The notes beneath the pieces were generated by a model. The model was not told where the DNA came from. It worked only from the letters and a program-made list of their open reading frames with translations, and did not search any database. Positions 10,201-18,492 of a stretch of DNA of 64,000 bases are shown piece after piece. The position numbers and the translations under genes are program-made. The stretch's first letter is position 1, and each line of letters opens with the position of its first letter. The DNA comes from Amylostereum areolatum (lineage: Eukaryota; Basidiomycota; Agaricomycetes; Russulales; Stereaceae): contig SAXG01000007.1 of the NCBI GenBank assembly GCA_012932865.1, positions 868,001 through 932,000 on the forward strand. Reading direction: 5' to 3'.

Positions 10201-11127
10201 TTCAGTCAGGTCTATCGCGTGATCCCAAGGTCTGCTGATTGGAAAGCGTTCCGACGCTTTCTTTTCGAATACCTTCTGATACTGTTTGTAACTAGACGGA
10301 ATCATCTCATCGAGTGTCTTCTTCTTCTCTCCTATGGCCGCTCTTTCTGCGAGTTCTTGTGCCTTGGTTGCTCTTGCTGTTATCCAAATACCGGGTTCGT
10401 TTGTTTCTTCTGCAATCGGCATTGTTTCTACGTCAGTCTTTCCATGGAACGTTCTGACTATCCTGATATCGGCGAGATCGGAGTTGAATTCGGGGTCTTC
10501 TTGTTCTTCTATCGTTGCGTGATGGTTGATCTTCTGTTCTTCGAATGATGGTAGGAAGGGTTCGTCTTTTCCTTGGACGATCATTGTTTTACTCGTGGTG
10601 GAGCACGTACCTGGACATGTCTGTAGTGCAATCTGTCTCTTTCTCCAATCGATGCTAGGGTTGTGTTTTTTAAGCCAAGGGGTTCCTAAGATTACTTCGT
10701 CTCCTCCTAGGGCTGTGACGAATAGTCCTAGGCTTTCGCGGTGAATTTCTCCGTTGATTCCTTCCATCGTCATTGGAAGGTATACCTTCTGTTTGATCTC
10801 TCCCAGAGTGTTTCGAGATCCGTCGACGTTGTATATCGGTATCGGTTTCTTAAGCTGGATCAGATTCATCTTGTGTTTTCTTACAAAATCTGGATGGATC
10901 AGAGTGCTGCTTGCTCCGCTGTCCAATAGCGCTTTTGCTGCGGCTTTACGGAACTTTCCATGAAACATAACAGGTATATGAATTGATGGAGCGTGTGTTG
11001 CTCCGTCTTGGTATGACCTTATATACACTGTTCTATTTACGTCATCTTCTGTATCCTGTACAGAAGATCGACTTGAAAGGTTCATTGTCTGTGTCCTTTC
11101 AACAGCCGCGGTTGAAGGACGATTCAA
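7237..11127 (-). CDS. pol: E1 Pol polyprotein (protease-RT-RNase H-integrase-chromodomain)
   Basis: The frame is intact at 1296 codons. Domain order: retropepsin with LLDSGASS around residues 67-74; reverse transcriptase with KLDLRWGYNN and the YMDD catalytic motif; RNase H ending near KADGLSRRPD; integrase zinc domain with HHDLETIGHP and CPIC; integrase core with SDFITDLP, ISDRGPQFAS and HPQTDGETERVN (the D,D,E triad); and a chromodomain near the C-terminus (YFVKWKGYPDSGNTWEPASN). The chromodomain, expected to bind methylated histone H3, places the element in the chromoviruses. The frame overlaps the gag stop by one base step (-1) at TTTTTGA and has no ATG there, so Pol is probably made as a Gag-Pol fusion. 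All catalytic residues I looked for are present. Confidence 0.95.
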   Translation of the reverse strand: MNRPSTAAVERTQTMNLSSRSSVQDTEDDVNRTVYIRSYQDGATHAPSIHIPVMFHGKFRKAAAKALLDSGASSTLIHPDFVRKHKMNLIQLKKPIPIYNVDGSRNTLGEIKQKVYLPMTMEGINGEIHRESLGLFVTALGGDEVILGTPWLKKHNPSIDWRKRQIALQTCPGTCSTTSKTMIVQGKDEPFLPSFEEQKINHHATIEEQEDPEFNSDLADIRIVRTFHGKTDVETMPIAEETNEPGIWITARATKAQELAERAAIGEKKKTLDEMIPSSYKQYQKVFEKKASERFPISRPWDHAIDLTEGWKPRNCKVYPMTVPERKELDTFIDEHLRKGYIRESKSEISSPFFFIKKKDGSLRPVQDYRYLNSITVKNEYPIPLISDLIDKLKGAKIFSKLDLRWGYNNIRIKEGDQWKAAFKTNRGLFEPMVMFFGLTNSPATLQAMMNALFKELIDTGKVVVYMDDILIFTETLDEHRKLMKEALQLLERNDLFLKPEKCFFEQPSIEYLGVIITHNKVQMDPVKVQGLAEWPTPRKVKEVQSFLGFGNFYRRFIKDYSKIARPLFQLTKKDHEWNWTTECERTFERLKREFMSSPILIMPDENKPFRIESDASDFAYGAILSQPDEIGRWHPVAYLSKSLSPAEQNYEIYDKELLGVVKALEHWRHYLEGANHKVEIWTDHKNLEYFTTAQKLNRRQARWSLYLSRFDYTLVHKPGSTNKADGLSRRPDHKEDIPDNDDRILLHPSVFRARATGRGTVEAIGDKELLKELRNFSHLDDEVWTALETIKRSGPRTLAKGIEDWNFENDLIIRKGKIYVPQNLELRRKILKSHHDLETIGHPGEMKTLELVQRNFWWPKMISFVKGYVQGCPICQSTKNVTHPAKHPLQPTEIPERPWETITSDFITDLPISNGFDSINVVVDRFTKTAVFTPCQKTINAEETADLLIDNVYRRFGLWKRMISDRGPQFASKVFQSICESLGVISSLSTAYHPQTDGETERVNQELEQYLRAFCNGDQTNWAKLLPKAEFAHNVRQHSATKTSPFELLHGYQPVFNPTIPTDPRIPTAEERIRNFKDAWNNAEASLEIAAKLMKMQHDQTLTLRDQLKQGDQVWLDGKNLNTVYPKTKLAPKRFGPFKIEKVIGPVTYRLELPTKWKIHPVFHAALLIPFKETEQYGEAYEKPPPELVNDEELYELETIIASKLDKRYSEPLHYFVKWKGYPDSGNTWEPASNLEGSKDAIAEFHRNNPKAPKLPPQPIKDTNTEATDRDETDATQRKQRPTRRKKRKTKIRHW

Positions 11128-11735
11128 AAACCCTGATTGTCTTTGAACATGTTGGCAGTGCGTGCGAACGTTTCACTGTCCATTTTGTTCACAAGCTTGG
11201 TGATCTGATCAATCGGGGATTCTTCCTCTGTTAGATTCGCTGTTCGTGCATTGATCATTGTTTGGGTACGTTTCTCTGGGCAGTTCCTGGAGATGTGTCC
11301 TGGCTTCCGGCAATAGAAGCATGATCCTGATTTCTGGAGTTCGGTACGTTCTTGTGGGGTAAGGCGTCTGAAGTTTCGGCCGTTGTTTCCGGTCTGAGCG
11401 GCTCTGACGGTGGTAACGTTTCCTTTGTTTCCGTTTCCTTTTCGGAATGGAACGTACGCCTGTGGTTTCTTGTATAGGAGGGTGAGGTCGCTCGTTGGGT
11501 TCATTGGTCTTGTATAATGCCGTTGGAATGCTTGAGCTTCTCGCCAGTTATTATCGATGCGCAATGCGAGTTCATACCATTCTTCAATATCGTTCGAGAT
11601 GTGATCTCTCTTGAGGATCTCGACTACGATATCGTTGCGCAGTCCTCTCTTGAATTGGTCGATCAATGCCTTATGATCGTAACCAGCTTCCATAGCATAG
11701 TCTCTGAAGATCGTGATGTAATCTTTGGTGTCCAT
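11124..11735 (-). CDS. gag: E1 Gag, N-terminally truncated
   Basis: The first ATG anywhere downstream of the predicted transcription start is at 11735 (MDTKDYITIFRDYAM). From it the frame gives 203 aa: the C-terminal half of a Retrotrans_gag domain (ALIDQFKRGLRNDIVVEILK, EEWYELALRIDNNWREAQAF), a basic linker and a zinc knuckle CFYCRKPGHISRNC. Compared with the 341-aa E2 Gag, roughly the first 120 residues of the capsid domain are missing. The upstream stretch to about 12340 is open in a different frame. The stop TGA follows TTT directly, and pol continues in the -1 frame. I infer an internal deletion, so particles may depend on Gag supplied by another copy. Confidence 0.6.
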   Translation of the reverse strand: MDTKDYITIFRDYAMEAGYDHKALIDQFKRGLRNDIVVEILKRDHISNDIEEWYELALRIDNNWREAQAFQRHYTRPMNPTSDLTLLYKKPQAYVPFRKGNGNKGNVTTVRAAQTGNNGRNFRRLTPQERTELQKSGSCFYCRKPGHISRNCPEKRTQTMINARTANLTEEESPIDQITKLVNKMDSETFARTANMFKDNQGF

Positions 11736-12340
11736 AGTGCCTTGTTCCAGGCGCTGTTTCCTCTGGAGGCTGTGTAGTTGTTGCGGGTTCTTGAGGATGC
11801 TGGAGTTCGGTTTGAGGGTTCTGTGGTTCGGTTGTCTTATCGGCTGTGTCGGTATCGGGATCAAATTCCCAGTAGTCCTTAATATTCCCGGTGTAAGGCT
11901 TCTCTTCGACTTTCTGTGCGTCCGGGTGTTTCCAGAGTTCTTCTGATGAGAGGGGCCCGATATGAGGTCTTGAATAATCTGGGCGCTTCCAATGTGAATT
12001 GTCGTAGCTTCCGTCTTCCTTTTCTCTTTTGGATCTATCTTTGAAGTATTCTGCTGCTGGAGGAAGGTTGTATCTGTATATGGGTGGGTTCCACTGGTAT
12101 GCGTATGTCCCTTTGCTTTCTTTCGCGACGAGGGTTCCGTCGTAGTAAAAAAGTAGATGATAGGGGTCAAATGTCCAGCGATGATCTTCGTTTCCGTTAG
12201 GGAAGTCTCGACTGCAGTTTGATTGGAGTTGAGGGATCTCAAAATCTGATGGTCTTTTTTCAGCGGGTTGTTCCGCTGACTCCGTGGTGGGTGTTTCGTT
12301 TGACGCTCTGCGCCAAACTGTAGGGTGAGCTAGTGTAGAG
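11660..12340 (-). other. AUG-free open leader frame of E1
   Basis: One minus-strand frame stays open from just inside the primer-binding site to about 11660, with protein-like content (for example VWRRASNETP, RWTFDPYHLLFYYDGTLVAK, TYAYQWNPPIYRYNLPPAAE). No ATG occurs in any frame between the predicted RNA start (12594) and 11735. It shares W-(x)-RR-(x)-NETP with the leader of E2. It is either the N-terminal part of Gag started at a non-AUG codon or a relic of it. Confidence 0.5.
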
Positions 12341-12343
12341 GAG

Positions 12344-12353
12344 AGCTCGTTCT
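12344..12353 (-). other. E1 primer-binding site (self-priming type)
   Basis: The decamer AGAACGAGCT starts two bases inside the 5' LTR on the minus strand. It is perfectly complementary to AGCTCGTTCT in the LTR (12585-12594), 35-44 nt from the first T of TATAAAA. It does not start with TGG, so priming by a tRNA 3' end is unlikely. Confidence 0.75.
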
Positions 12354-12355
12354 AG

Positions 12356-12891
12356 TGTTAAGGACGGTCCTTATCACGTGACAAGCGGCTCAGGCTACAG
12401 TACTCTTACGTGTGAGAGGTGGGATCAGGTGATCCAGACGTCTCGGTTGCGCGAAGGTTAGAGTCGATGAGCGAAGCAGTAAGTGTTCACAGAACACTTA
12501 GGCGAGCTTTCGACTTTAGTTTGGATTCTCTTTAGTAGACTTAAGAGGAGGTTCTTTAGTTAGAACAGTCCTGTATTTACAAAGAGAACGAGCTGAGGAA
12601 TGGCTCGTTCGATGAGCCTCCTTTTATAAGAAAGGAGGTCGAGTAAATATATGTACATTGAGCGACGGTCGTATCAAGTATCTACGGGGATGAGACTGTG
12701 GCACCGTCGCGGCTGTACCGTTGAGACGGTGACAATCTGTGGCACTGTCGTCGGGACGGTGACGATCTGTGGCACTGTTGTCGTCGTGTCGTTGAGACGG
12801 TTACGAACTGGGCACAGTCGTAATCCGTCGTTTAGCGACGTCCTTCCTAACAAGGTAATAGAAAATGAAGTACCTTGGACAAGTTGTAACA
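12356..12891 (-). repeat. E1 5' LTR
   Basis: This 536-bp LTR has one difference from 3547-4082. It should contain the promoter (TATAAAA at 12622-12628) and the RNA start for the element. Confidence 0.95.
12622..12628 (-). promoter_or_regulatory. TATA box of the E1 5' LTR
   Basis: TATAAAA read on the minus strand. The sequence CCTC-AGCTCGTTCT begins about 31-35 nt downstream, the expected distance for a fungal RNA start, and its decamer matches the primer-binding site. Confidence 0.65.
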
Positions 12892-12896
12892 GGGGG

Positions 12897-13091
12897 AACA
12901 ATAAGAAAGGAGTCATGGGGAGGAGGACGGAAGTCCGGAGCAATGATGTCATAGATAAGGATGCGGAACACCGTTCGGAAGTCCGGGCAATGACGTCGTT
13001 GGAGCATGTGATGCGAAGGAAAGTCATGTGCCGTGATGTGTCGCGTGTACAAGGTCTGCAAATGAAGAAAGAAATGGAGCGATCCGTGACA
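12897..13091 (-). repeat. E2 3' LTR, part 2
   Basis: This piece resumes the interrupted E2 LTR after the duplicated GGGGG (12892-12896) and ends with the LTR terminus GATCCGTGACA. It is 195 bp; with part 1 it gives 420 bp, equal to the other LTR. Confidence 0.95.
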
Positions 13092-16000
13092 TTACCCCCC
13101 TTTTAAGACGCGCTTTCGCCTGGAGCGCGATGTCATCTGCAAGGGTGGATGCGAGAAAATCGTCAAAGGAGATGCCGAGGGAACGCACAGGGCGGGGCGC
13201 ATTTGGATGGCGCTTGTGGAAAGCGTCAATCATGTTGGTAACCTTTGAGAGCGACGAACGCGGGAGCCAGGTGTTTTCGGAGTCGGGATAGCCGGCCCAC
13301 TTGACGAGGTACTGAATACCTTTCTTGTTACGAGTTGGTTTAGAGTCGACAATGTCTTCAATGTCGTATTCTTCTTCATCATCAATGAGGTCTGGTGGCG
13401 GCTGTTCATAATTTGGCCCGTGAGCGGCTGTCTCCTTGTACGCGGTGAGCAGCGAGGCATGGAAGACTGGATGGATTCGCCACGTCTTCGGCAGCTTCAA
13501 GCGGTAGTTGACTGGGCTGATGACGTCAATGATTTCGAAGGGTCCAAATCGTTTGGCAGCAAGCTTAGCTTTCGGTCTCGTCGTCTTCAGATTTTTGCCT
13601 TCTAGCCATACTTTGTCTCCGACGGCAAACTGCGTTGATTCGCTGACCGTGTCGCCGTTGTAGTGCTTCATCAAGTCTGATGCGAGGGCAAGGCTGGCCT
13701 TGATCTCCTGTCGGACTTCTTCAAGTTGACGGAGGCGTTCTTCAACTGCGGGGACCTTTGAGGACGGGTTTACGGATGGGTACATTTTCGGGAGGAAGCC
13801 GTAGAGGACTTCAAAGGGAGCCTTTCCAGTAGCTGCATGGGTGCGAGAGTTGTGAGAAAACTCGAAGAAGGGCAACCACTTCACCCAGTCGTCTTGACGG
13901 TAGTTGCAGAATACTCGCAGAAACTGCTCGAGGTTCTGGTTCTCGCGTTCGGTTTGGCCATCTGTCTGTGGGTGATACGCTGTGCTGAGGGCGGACTTGA
14001 TCCCGAGCTTCTCGTTGAGTGTACGCATCACCTGTCCAGCAAATTGGGGTCCACGATCCGAGATGATCTTGTCTGCTAAGCCATAGTGTCGGTATACCTT
14101 ATCGAAGAGAATGTCGGCCGTGCCATCGCTGGTGATCTTCGTTGTACATGGGGTGGTAACCACCATCTTGGTGAGGCGATCGACCACGACATTGACGGCG
14201 TTATAGCCTTCGCAGTCAGGGAGTTCGACGATGAAGTCGGTGGAGATGATGCCAAATGGTCGATCGGGTACTTTGTTTGGGATCATGTCGATGTGGGGTC
14301 GGCTGTTCTGTGTCTTCGTCGACTGGCAGGTTGCGCATCCTGCTACAAAGTCGCGGACAAAGACAGACATGCCAGGCCACCAATATTCACAACTCACAAG
14401 CTCGTAAGTCTTGAAGCAACCGGGGTGTCCAGCCAGGGGCGATTCATGGTACATTTTGACAATGTTGCGTCGCAACTCGTCGTCTGCAGGGACATATACC
14501 TTTCCTCTAAACAGGACCAGGCCTTCTTCGTAGTTCCACTCTTGAAGGTTCTTGACGAGTGTACGTGGTCCATTTCGTAAGATGGCGTCCAGGGCTTGAA
14601 CGACCTCGATGTCCTTGGTTTTGCAGTCGCGGATACGTCGTCGGAGTTCGACATCACCGAGGGAGGTTACTGCTCCTGGCCTTGTTGCGCGTACTTGGAA
14701 GTACTTGGGGTCAAGCAAGACGCGCTCCTTGTTGTCGTTTTCAACACCATCCTTGTGATCGGGTCCTCGAGACATTGGATCCGGGCGGTGGGAAATTCCT
14801 GGTTTATGAACGAGCGAGAAGTCAAATCGAGTGAGGAATAGAGCCCAACGTGCCTGTTGGCGGCTCAGCTTCTGTGCCGTCTTGAAGTGCTCCAGGTTCT
14901 TGTGATCTGTCCAGATTTCGACGGTGTTGGGGGCGCCTTCGAGGTAGTGGTGCCAGGCTTCAAGCGCATGGATGATCGCAAGTAGCTCCTTGTCGTAGAT
15001 GTCGTAGTTCCGTTCCAGTTCCGATAGGGCCTTGGACAGATATGCCACTGGATGCCAGTGACCGTCATCACCTTTCTGCAAGAGTATACCTCCAGTAGCA
15101 AAGTCCGAGGCATCGACTTCAACGAGGTAAGGCTTCTTTGGGTCAGGCATGACCAAGACGGGGGAGGAAGTAAACGCAGCTTTCAGTGCATCAAACGCAG
15201 TTTGGCAGTCCGTCGACCAGTCCCATGTGCAGTCCTTCTTTGTCAGGTCAAATAGGGGCCGTGCGACCTTGGAGAAGTCCTTGATGAAACGTCGGTAGAA
15301 GTTGCCAAAGCCGAGGAAGGATTGCACCTCTTTGACCATTTGTGGTATCAGCCAGTCCTGAATACCTGCTACCTTGACGGGGTCCATAGCGATCTTGTTG
15401 TGCGAGATGATGAGTCCGAGGTATTCGACAGAGTCTTGCTCAAAGACACATTTCTCCGGTTTGAGGAAGAGGTCGTTGTCTTGCAAACACTGCAGAACCT
15501 GCCGCACTACGGCATGGTGTTTGTCCATGGTGCGAGTGAACACCAAAATGTCGTCCATGTAGATGATGACCTTGCCCGAGTCAATGAGATCCTTGAACAG
15601 TTCATTCATTATTGCCTGAAACGTCGCAGGGGAGTTCATAAGCCCAAAAAACATCACTGTAGGTTCAAAGAGACCGTGATTCGTCTTGAATGCAGCCTTC
15701 CACTCGTCGCCTTCCTTGATGCGGACATTGTTGTAGCCCCAGCGAACATCCATCTTGGAGAAGATCTTTGCACCTTTGAGACGGTCGACAATTTCAGAGA
15801 TCAGTGGCAAGGGGTATTCATTCTTGACAGTGCCCTTGTTTAATTCTCGATATTCCTGTACGGGATGCAGCTTTCCATCCTTTTTCTTCACAAAGAAGAA
15901 CAGACTCGCCTGAGGTGACTTTGATGGGCGGATATAGCCCTTCTTCAGGTGGTCGTCGAGGAAGGTGTCGAGTTCGATCTGCTCGGAAGGTGAGAGGGGG

Positions 16001-17115
16001 TAGATTTTGCACGGTTTGGGTTCAAAGCCGTCTTTCATGTCGATAGCATGGTCCCATGGTCGTCGGTCAGGAAGTCGCTCGGAGGTTTTTTTGTCGAATA
16101 CAGGCGCAAAGTCGCGGTACGGCGGGGGGACTAAGTCTTCAAAGGTTTGCGGGCGTGCGTTCTCTTTTGAATGCTCTGCAAGCTCCTGCGCTTTTGTAAA
16201 GCCCGCGCGGATGGGTATTGCATCTGGATTAGGACCATCGGTTTCAGGGAGGATTCCGGCGTGGCGTAGTCCATTGATCTCCCAGTCTCGGAATACCATG
16301 GGCCGCTCGTCGTCGTCTTCAGTGAAGAGTCGTGCGGGTAGAGGGGAGCGATGGACCGTACGCACGCGAACACCTTTGACTCTGCGTGCAGGAATAACAT
16401 AAGTGGGGACTGGGGTCCAGGATACATATGTCGGCTCTGGGAAGGGATCGTCCAGAACGAGAGGTGTCCTCGGGGTTTTACCTGCTTCAACCTTACGCTG
16501 TGATTGGACCGATGATGGTCTCCGTGGCTTGGTTGCGAGGTTTGTCACAGGAGGTTTGGACAGAGTGCATGAGGGGGGGCAGCGGAGCATGTCAACACGG
16601 TCTCGTTGCCAGTCTATGGTGGGATTGTGCTCATCGAGCCAGTCTGTTCCAAGGATCATGTCATGATCGCCAATGTCAGTGATGAAGAACTCAGCTTCTT
16701 CCTCATGGTACGCCTTTGAATCTTGCGAGTATATCCGGATCCGCTGGGTCGTTGTGTCGCGTACCCAGCCCATGATGTTCTTGGTGCCGTCCACATTACG
16801 CACGGGGAACGGGTTTTCTAGTTTTCTTGTGGTGAGCTTCTTGCGTTCAACGAAGCTTCGGTTCAGGATAATTCCTTCTGCGCCGCTATCAAGCAGCGCG
16901 TCTGCGTCGATTTCTCTTTTGGTAACTCGTCCGATCAGCTTGACTTTGAGCGTGATCGATGGTGTTTGCCTGTTCTTGGTGACAGTAGACAGATACAAAC
17001 ACGGGGGATACGATTGCTCACAGGTATGCATGGATGATAATACAGCGAAACGATTTGACGATGATACCAAAAGTCCTTTGCCTCCACCAGACGACGCGAC
17101 TGGGGGGTGTTTCAA
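13024..17115 (-). CDS. pol: E2 Pol polyprotein with chromodomain
   Basis: The frame is intact at 1363 codons. Domains in order: retropepsin (LLDSGAEG, Asp near residue 76); reverse transcriptase (KMDVRWGYNN, YMDD); RNase H (EVDASDFATG, WTDHKNLEHF); integrase with the zinc motif (YHESPLAGHP, CATC); the D,D,E core (STDFIVELP, ISDRGPQFAG, HPQTDGQTEREN); and a C-terminal chromodomain (YLVKWAGYPDSENTWLPRSS). The frame begins in the -1 register at TTTTTGA overlapping the gag stop and has no ATG there. The last codons run into the 3' LTR. It shares domain order and many blocks with E1 Pol but is clearly a different family. Confidence 0.95.
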   Translation of the reverse strand: MKHPPVASSGGGKGLLVSSSNRFAVLSSMHTCEQSYPPCLYLSTVTKNRQTPSITLKVKLIGRVTKREIDADALLDSGAEGIILNRSFVERKKLTTRKLENPFPVRNVDGTKNIMGWVRDTTTQRIRIYSQDSKAYHEEEAEFFITDIGDHDMILGTDWLDEHNPTIDWQRDRVDMLRCPPSCTLSKPPVTNLATKPRRPSSVQSQRKVEAGKTPRTPLVLDDPFPEPTYVSWTPVPTYVIPARRVKGVRVRTVHRSPLPARLFTEDDDERPMVFRDWEINGLRHAGILPETDGPNPDAIPIRAGFTKAQELAEHSKENARPQTFEDLVPPPYRDFAPVFDKKTSERLPDRRPWDHAIDMKDGFEPKPCKIYPLSPSEQIELDTFLDDHLKKGYIRPSKSPQASLFFFVKKKDGKLHPVQEYRELNKGTVKNEYPLPLISEIVDRLKGAKIFSKMDVRWGYNNVRIKEGDEWKAAFKTNHGLFEPTVMFFGLMNSPATFQAIMNELFKDLIDSGKVIIYMDDILVFTRTMDKHHAVVRQVLQCLQDNDLFLKPEKCVFEQDSVEYLGLIISHNKIAMDPVKVAGIQDWLIPQMVKEVQSFLGFGNFYRRFIKDFSKVARPLFDLTKKDCTWDWSTDCQTAFDALKAAFTSSPVLVMPDPKKPYLVEVDASDFATGGILLQKGDDGHWHPVAYLSKALSELERNYDIYDKELLAIIHALEAWHHYLEGAPNTVEIWTDHKNLEHFKTAQKLSRQQARWALFLTRFDFSLVHKPGISHRPDPMSRGPDHKDGVENDNKERVLLDPKYFQVRATRPGAVTSLGDVELRRRIRDCKTKDIEVVQALDAILRNGPRTLVKNLQEWNYEEGLVLFRGKVYVPADDELRRNIVKMYHESPLAGHPGCFKTYELVSCEYWWPGMSVFVRDFVAGCATCQSTKTQNSRPHIDMIPNKVPDRPFGIISTDFIVELPDCEGYNAVNVVVDRLTKMVVTTPCTTKITSDGTADILFDKVYRHYGLADKIISDRGPQFAGQVMRTLNEKLGIKSALSTAYHPQTDGQTERENQNLEQFLRVFCNYRQDDWVKWLPFFEFSHNSRTHAATGKAPFEVLYGFLPKMYPSVNPSSKVPAVEERLRQLEEVRQEIKASLALASDLMKHYNGDTVSESTQFAVGDKVWLEGKNLKTTRPKAKLAAKRFGPFEIIDVISPVNYRLKLPKTWRIHPVFHASLLTAYKETAAHGPNYEQPPPDLIDDEEEYDIEDIVDSKPTRNKKGIQYLVKWAGYPDSENTWLPRSSLSKVTNMIDAFHKRHPNAPRPVRSLGISFDDFLASTLADDIALQAKARLKRGVMSRIAPFLSSFADLVHATHHGT
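13092..13104 (-). other. E2 polypurine tract
   Basis: Read on the minus strand this is AAAAGGGGGGTAA directly before the LTR start TGTCACGG. Confidence 0.8.
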
Positions 17116-18137
17116 AAATCCTGCGATTCCAAGATGTCCTTCAACAGCGCTACTGCCTGCTCCTTGCCTTCCGCGTCCAGATCCTTCAGCTGGCGAGTGA
17201 TTGCCGTGATGGTTTTGGATGGGTCGGGAGTTGCTTTCGCAGTGGACGGAGCCGTGTTTGTCGGCAGGGGAGGGGCCTTGGACCCAGTCTCTACTGCGCC
17301 CACCCGTCGCACGCTCGAGTCGCGGTTGGGGCAGTCATGAGAGACGTGACCGGCTTGTCGACACATGAAGCACTTGCCTTCGCGCATCATCTTTGTGCGC
17401 TCGTCTTCCGTCAGCTTTGCAGGGCGGGTCGAGGTGTTGGTGAAGGTGCCGACTCGGCGCAACGAGGAGTCGTTGGTCGAACCGTTCGAGGTGAGCGCGA
17501 CAGCCCCTTTGGACTGACTGCTCTTCCTCTCCGGGTTCTCTTCGAGCCACTGATGGTTGATGCGGCGGGCGCGCTCCTTCCACTCCGCGAGCTTGGTGGG
17601 GAACGGGTACGACCGGGCCACCTGCTTGCCGAGGTCACGCTGAAGTCCCTTCTTGAAAAAGTGGATTAGCGCCTCGTCGTCGTATGCTGACATGGTTGCC
17701 AACATCTCAAACTCAGTGATAAAGTCAGTGACGTCCCGGGTGGTCATTGCGAGCTCGTTGATCTTACGCTGAGCCTCTATCTTCAGATCGACGGGCACGA
17801 AGTCTTTGCCAAACCTCTCGAAGAGCTCTTTGTAGGAGTTATAGTGGAGTGTTGGGGGCGTGGGGTCGAGGGTGTCGGCGTCTTCCTTCTTGTCTTCGTC
17901 GGCGGAGAGTTCCATGCGGCGATGCGTGGCCCAGGCTTTCGCCGTGTCGTCCTCCATCAGGCTGAGGAGGAGCATCATCTTGGCGTCATCTGTGGCATAA
18001 ACATCCTTGTTAACATGCAGGAACATGCGGAGCTCGAGGGAGAACCGGAGGGTGTCGCGTCTATCGCCTTTGAATGGCTTTGGCTTGGGGCCGATCTCCC
18101 GCTTGGAGACGGAAGGTTTGGATTCGGCGTCGGACAT
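17112..18137 (-). CDS. gag: E2 Gag
   Basis: This 341-aa frame starts at the first ATG of the predicted transcript (18137, MSDAESKPSV). Residues of about 30-195 form a Retrotrans_gag capsid domain (FSLELRMFLHVNKDVYATDD, FERFGKDFVPVDLKIEAQRK, ALIHFFKKGLQRDLGKQVAR). A zinc knuckle CFMCRQAGHVSHDC follows near residue 258. The frame is also open upstream of the ATG to just inside the LTR (about 117 codons without a stop), so an N-terminally extended Gag started at a non-AUG codon is possible. It ends GAT-TTT-TGA; a -1 slip on TTT would give Gag-Pol. Confidence 0.9.
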   Translation of the reverse strand: MSDAESKPSVSKREIGPKPKPFKGDRRDTLRFSLELRMFLHVNKDVYATDDAKMMLLLSLMEDDTAKAWATHRRMELSADEDKKEDADTLDPTPPTLHYNSYKELFERFGKDFVPVDLKIEAQRKINELAMTTRDVTDFITEFEMLATMSAYDDEALIHFFKKGLQRDLGKQVARSYPFPTKLAEWKERARRINHQWLEENPERKSSQSKGAVALTSNGSTNDSSLRRVGTFTNTSTRPAKLTEDERTKMMREGKCFMCRQAGHVSHDCPNRDSSVRRVGAVETGSKAPPLPTNTAPSTAKATPDPSKTITAITRQLKDLDAEGKEQAVALLKDILESQDF

Positions 18138-18480
18138 CTTGTCGAAGGGGAGGGGGACGGTGAGGGATTGGGCGAGTTCTTGATCAAGGCGGCGTAGGGT
18201 TTCTCGTCGGTGTTCTTCTGCTTCTTCAACTTCGTCCTCAACTTGTTTTGCGACAAGGAAGTCGGCGGGGGTGAGGAATTGCTGGTTATGATGCCACGAC
18301 CAGTGATCTTGGACGGGACTGAACGAAGTGGGCTGCCACTCAACTACTGATCGTCCTGGGGTTTCGTTCTTGTTCCGTCTATAGGCGTACCACTTCCCAG
18401 TTGTGTCGTTGTGGTTGATCCCTTCTGGGACTTCGATTACAGTACGTCGACGGGGTGGGGTGCGAGGTAGGCGTAGGGGT

Positions 18481-18490
18481 AGACTGTCCA
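18481..18490 (-). other. E2 primer-binding site (self-priming type)
   Basis: TGGACAGTCT on the minus strand, two bases inside the 5' LTR. It is perfectly complementary to AGACTGTCCA in the LTR (18624-18633), which lies 35-44 nt from the first T of TATATAA. It begins with TGG, so priming by a tRNA cannot be excluded from this element alone. Confidence 0.7.
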
Positions 18491-18492
18491 GG

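Larger units (their letters stand above)
3547..12891 (-). mobile_element. Inner Ty3/Gypsy chromovirus E1, 9.3 kb
   Basis: The element has 536-bp LTRs at 3547-4082 and 12356-12891 with TGTT...AACA ends, flanked by the 5-bp duplication GGGGG within the 3' LTR of E2. The two LTRs differ at only one position that I can see (G versus A near 3906/12717), so insertion was recent. Order on the minus strand from the 5' end is LTR, primer-binding site (12344-12353), AUG-free leader frame, truncated gag (11735-11124), intact pol (to 7237), then about 3 kb of extra coding sequence, a polypurine tract (4083-4096) and the 3' LTR. At 9.3 kb it is long for a fungal chromovirus because of the extra 3' region. 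Confidence 0.95.

Noticed and set aside
11736..12242. The full 372-codon frame as E1 Gag
   Set aside because: Its first codon is TTG, there is no ATG before 11735, and the N-terminal half has a better protein-like reading in another frame.
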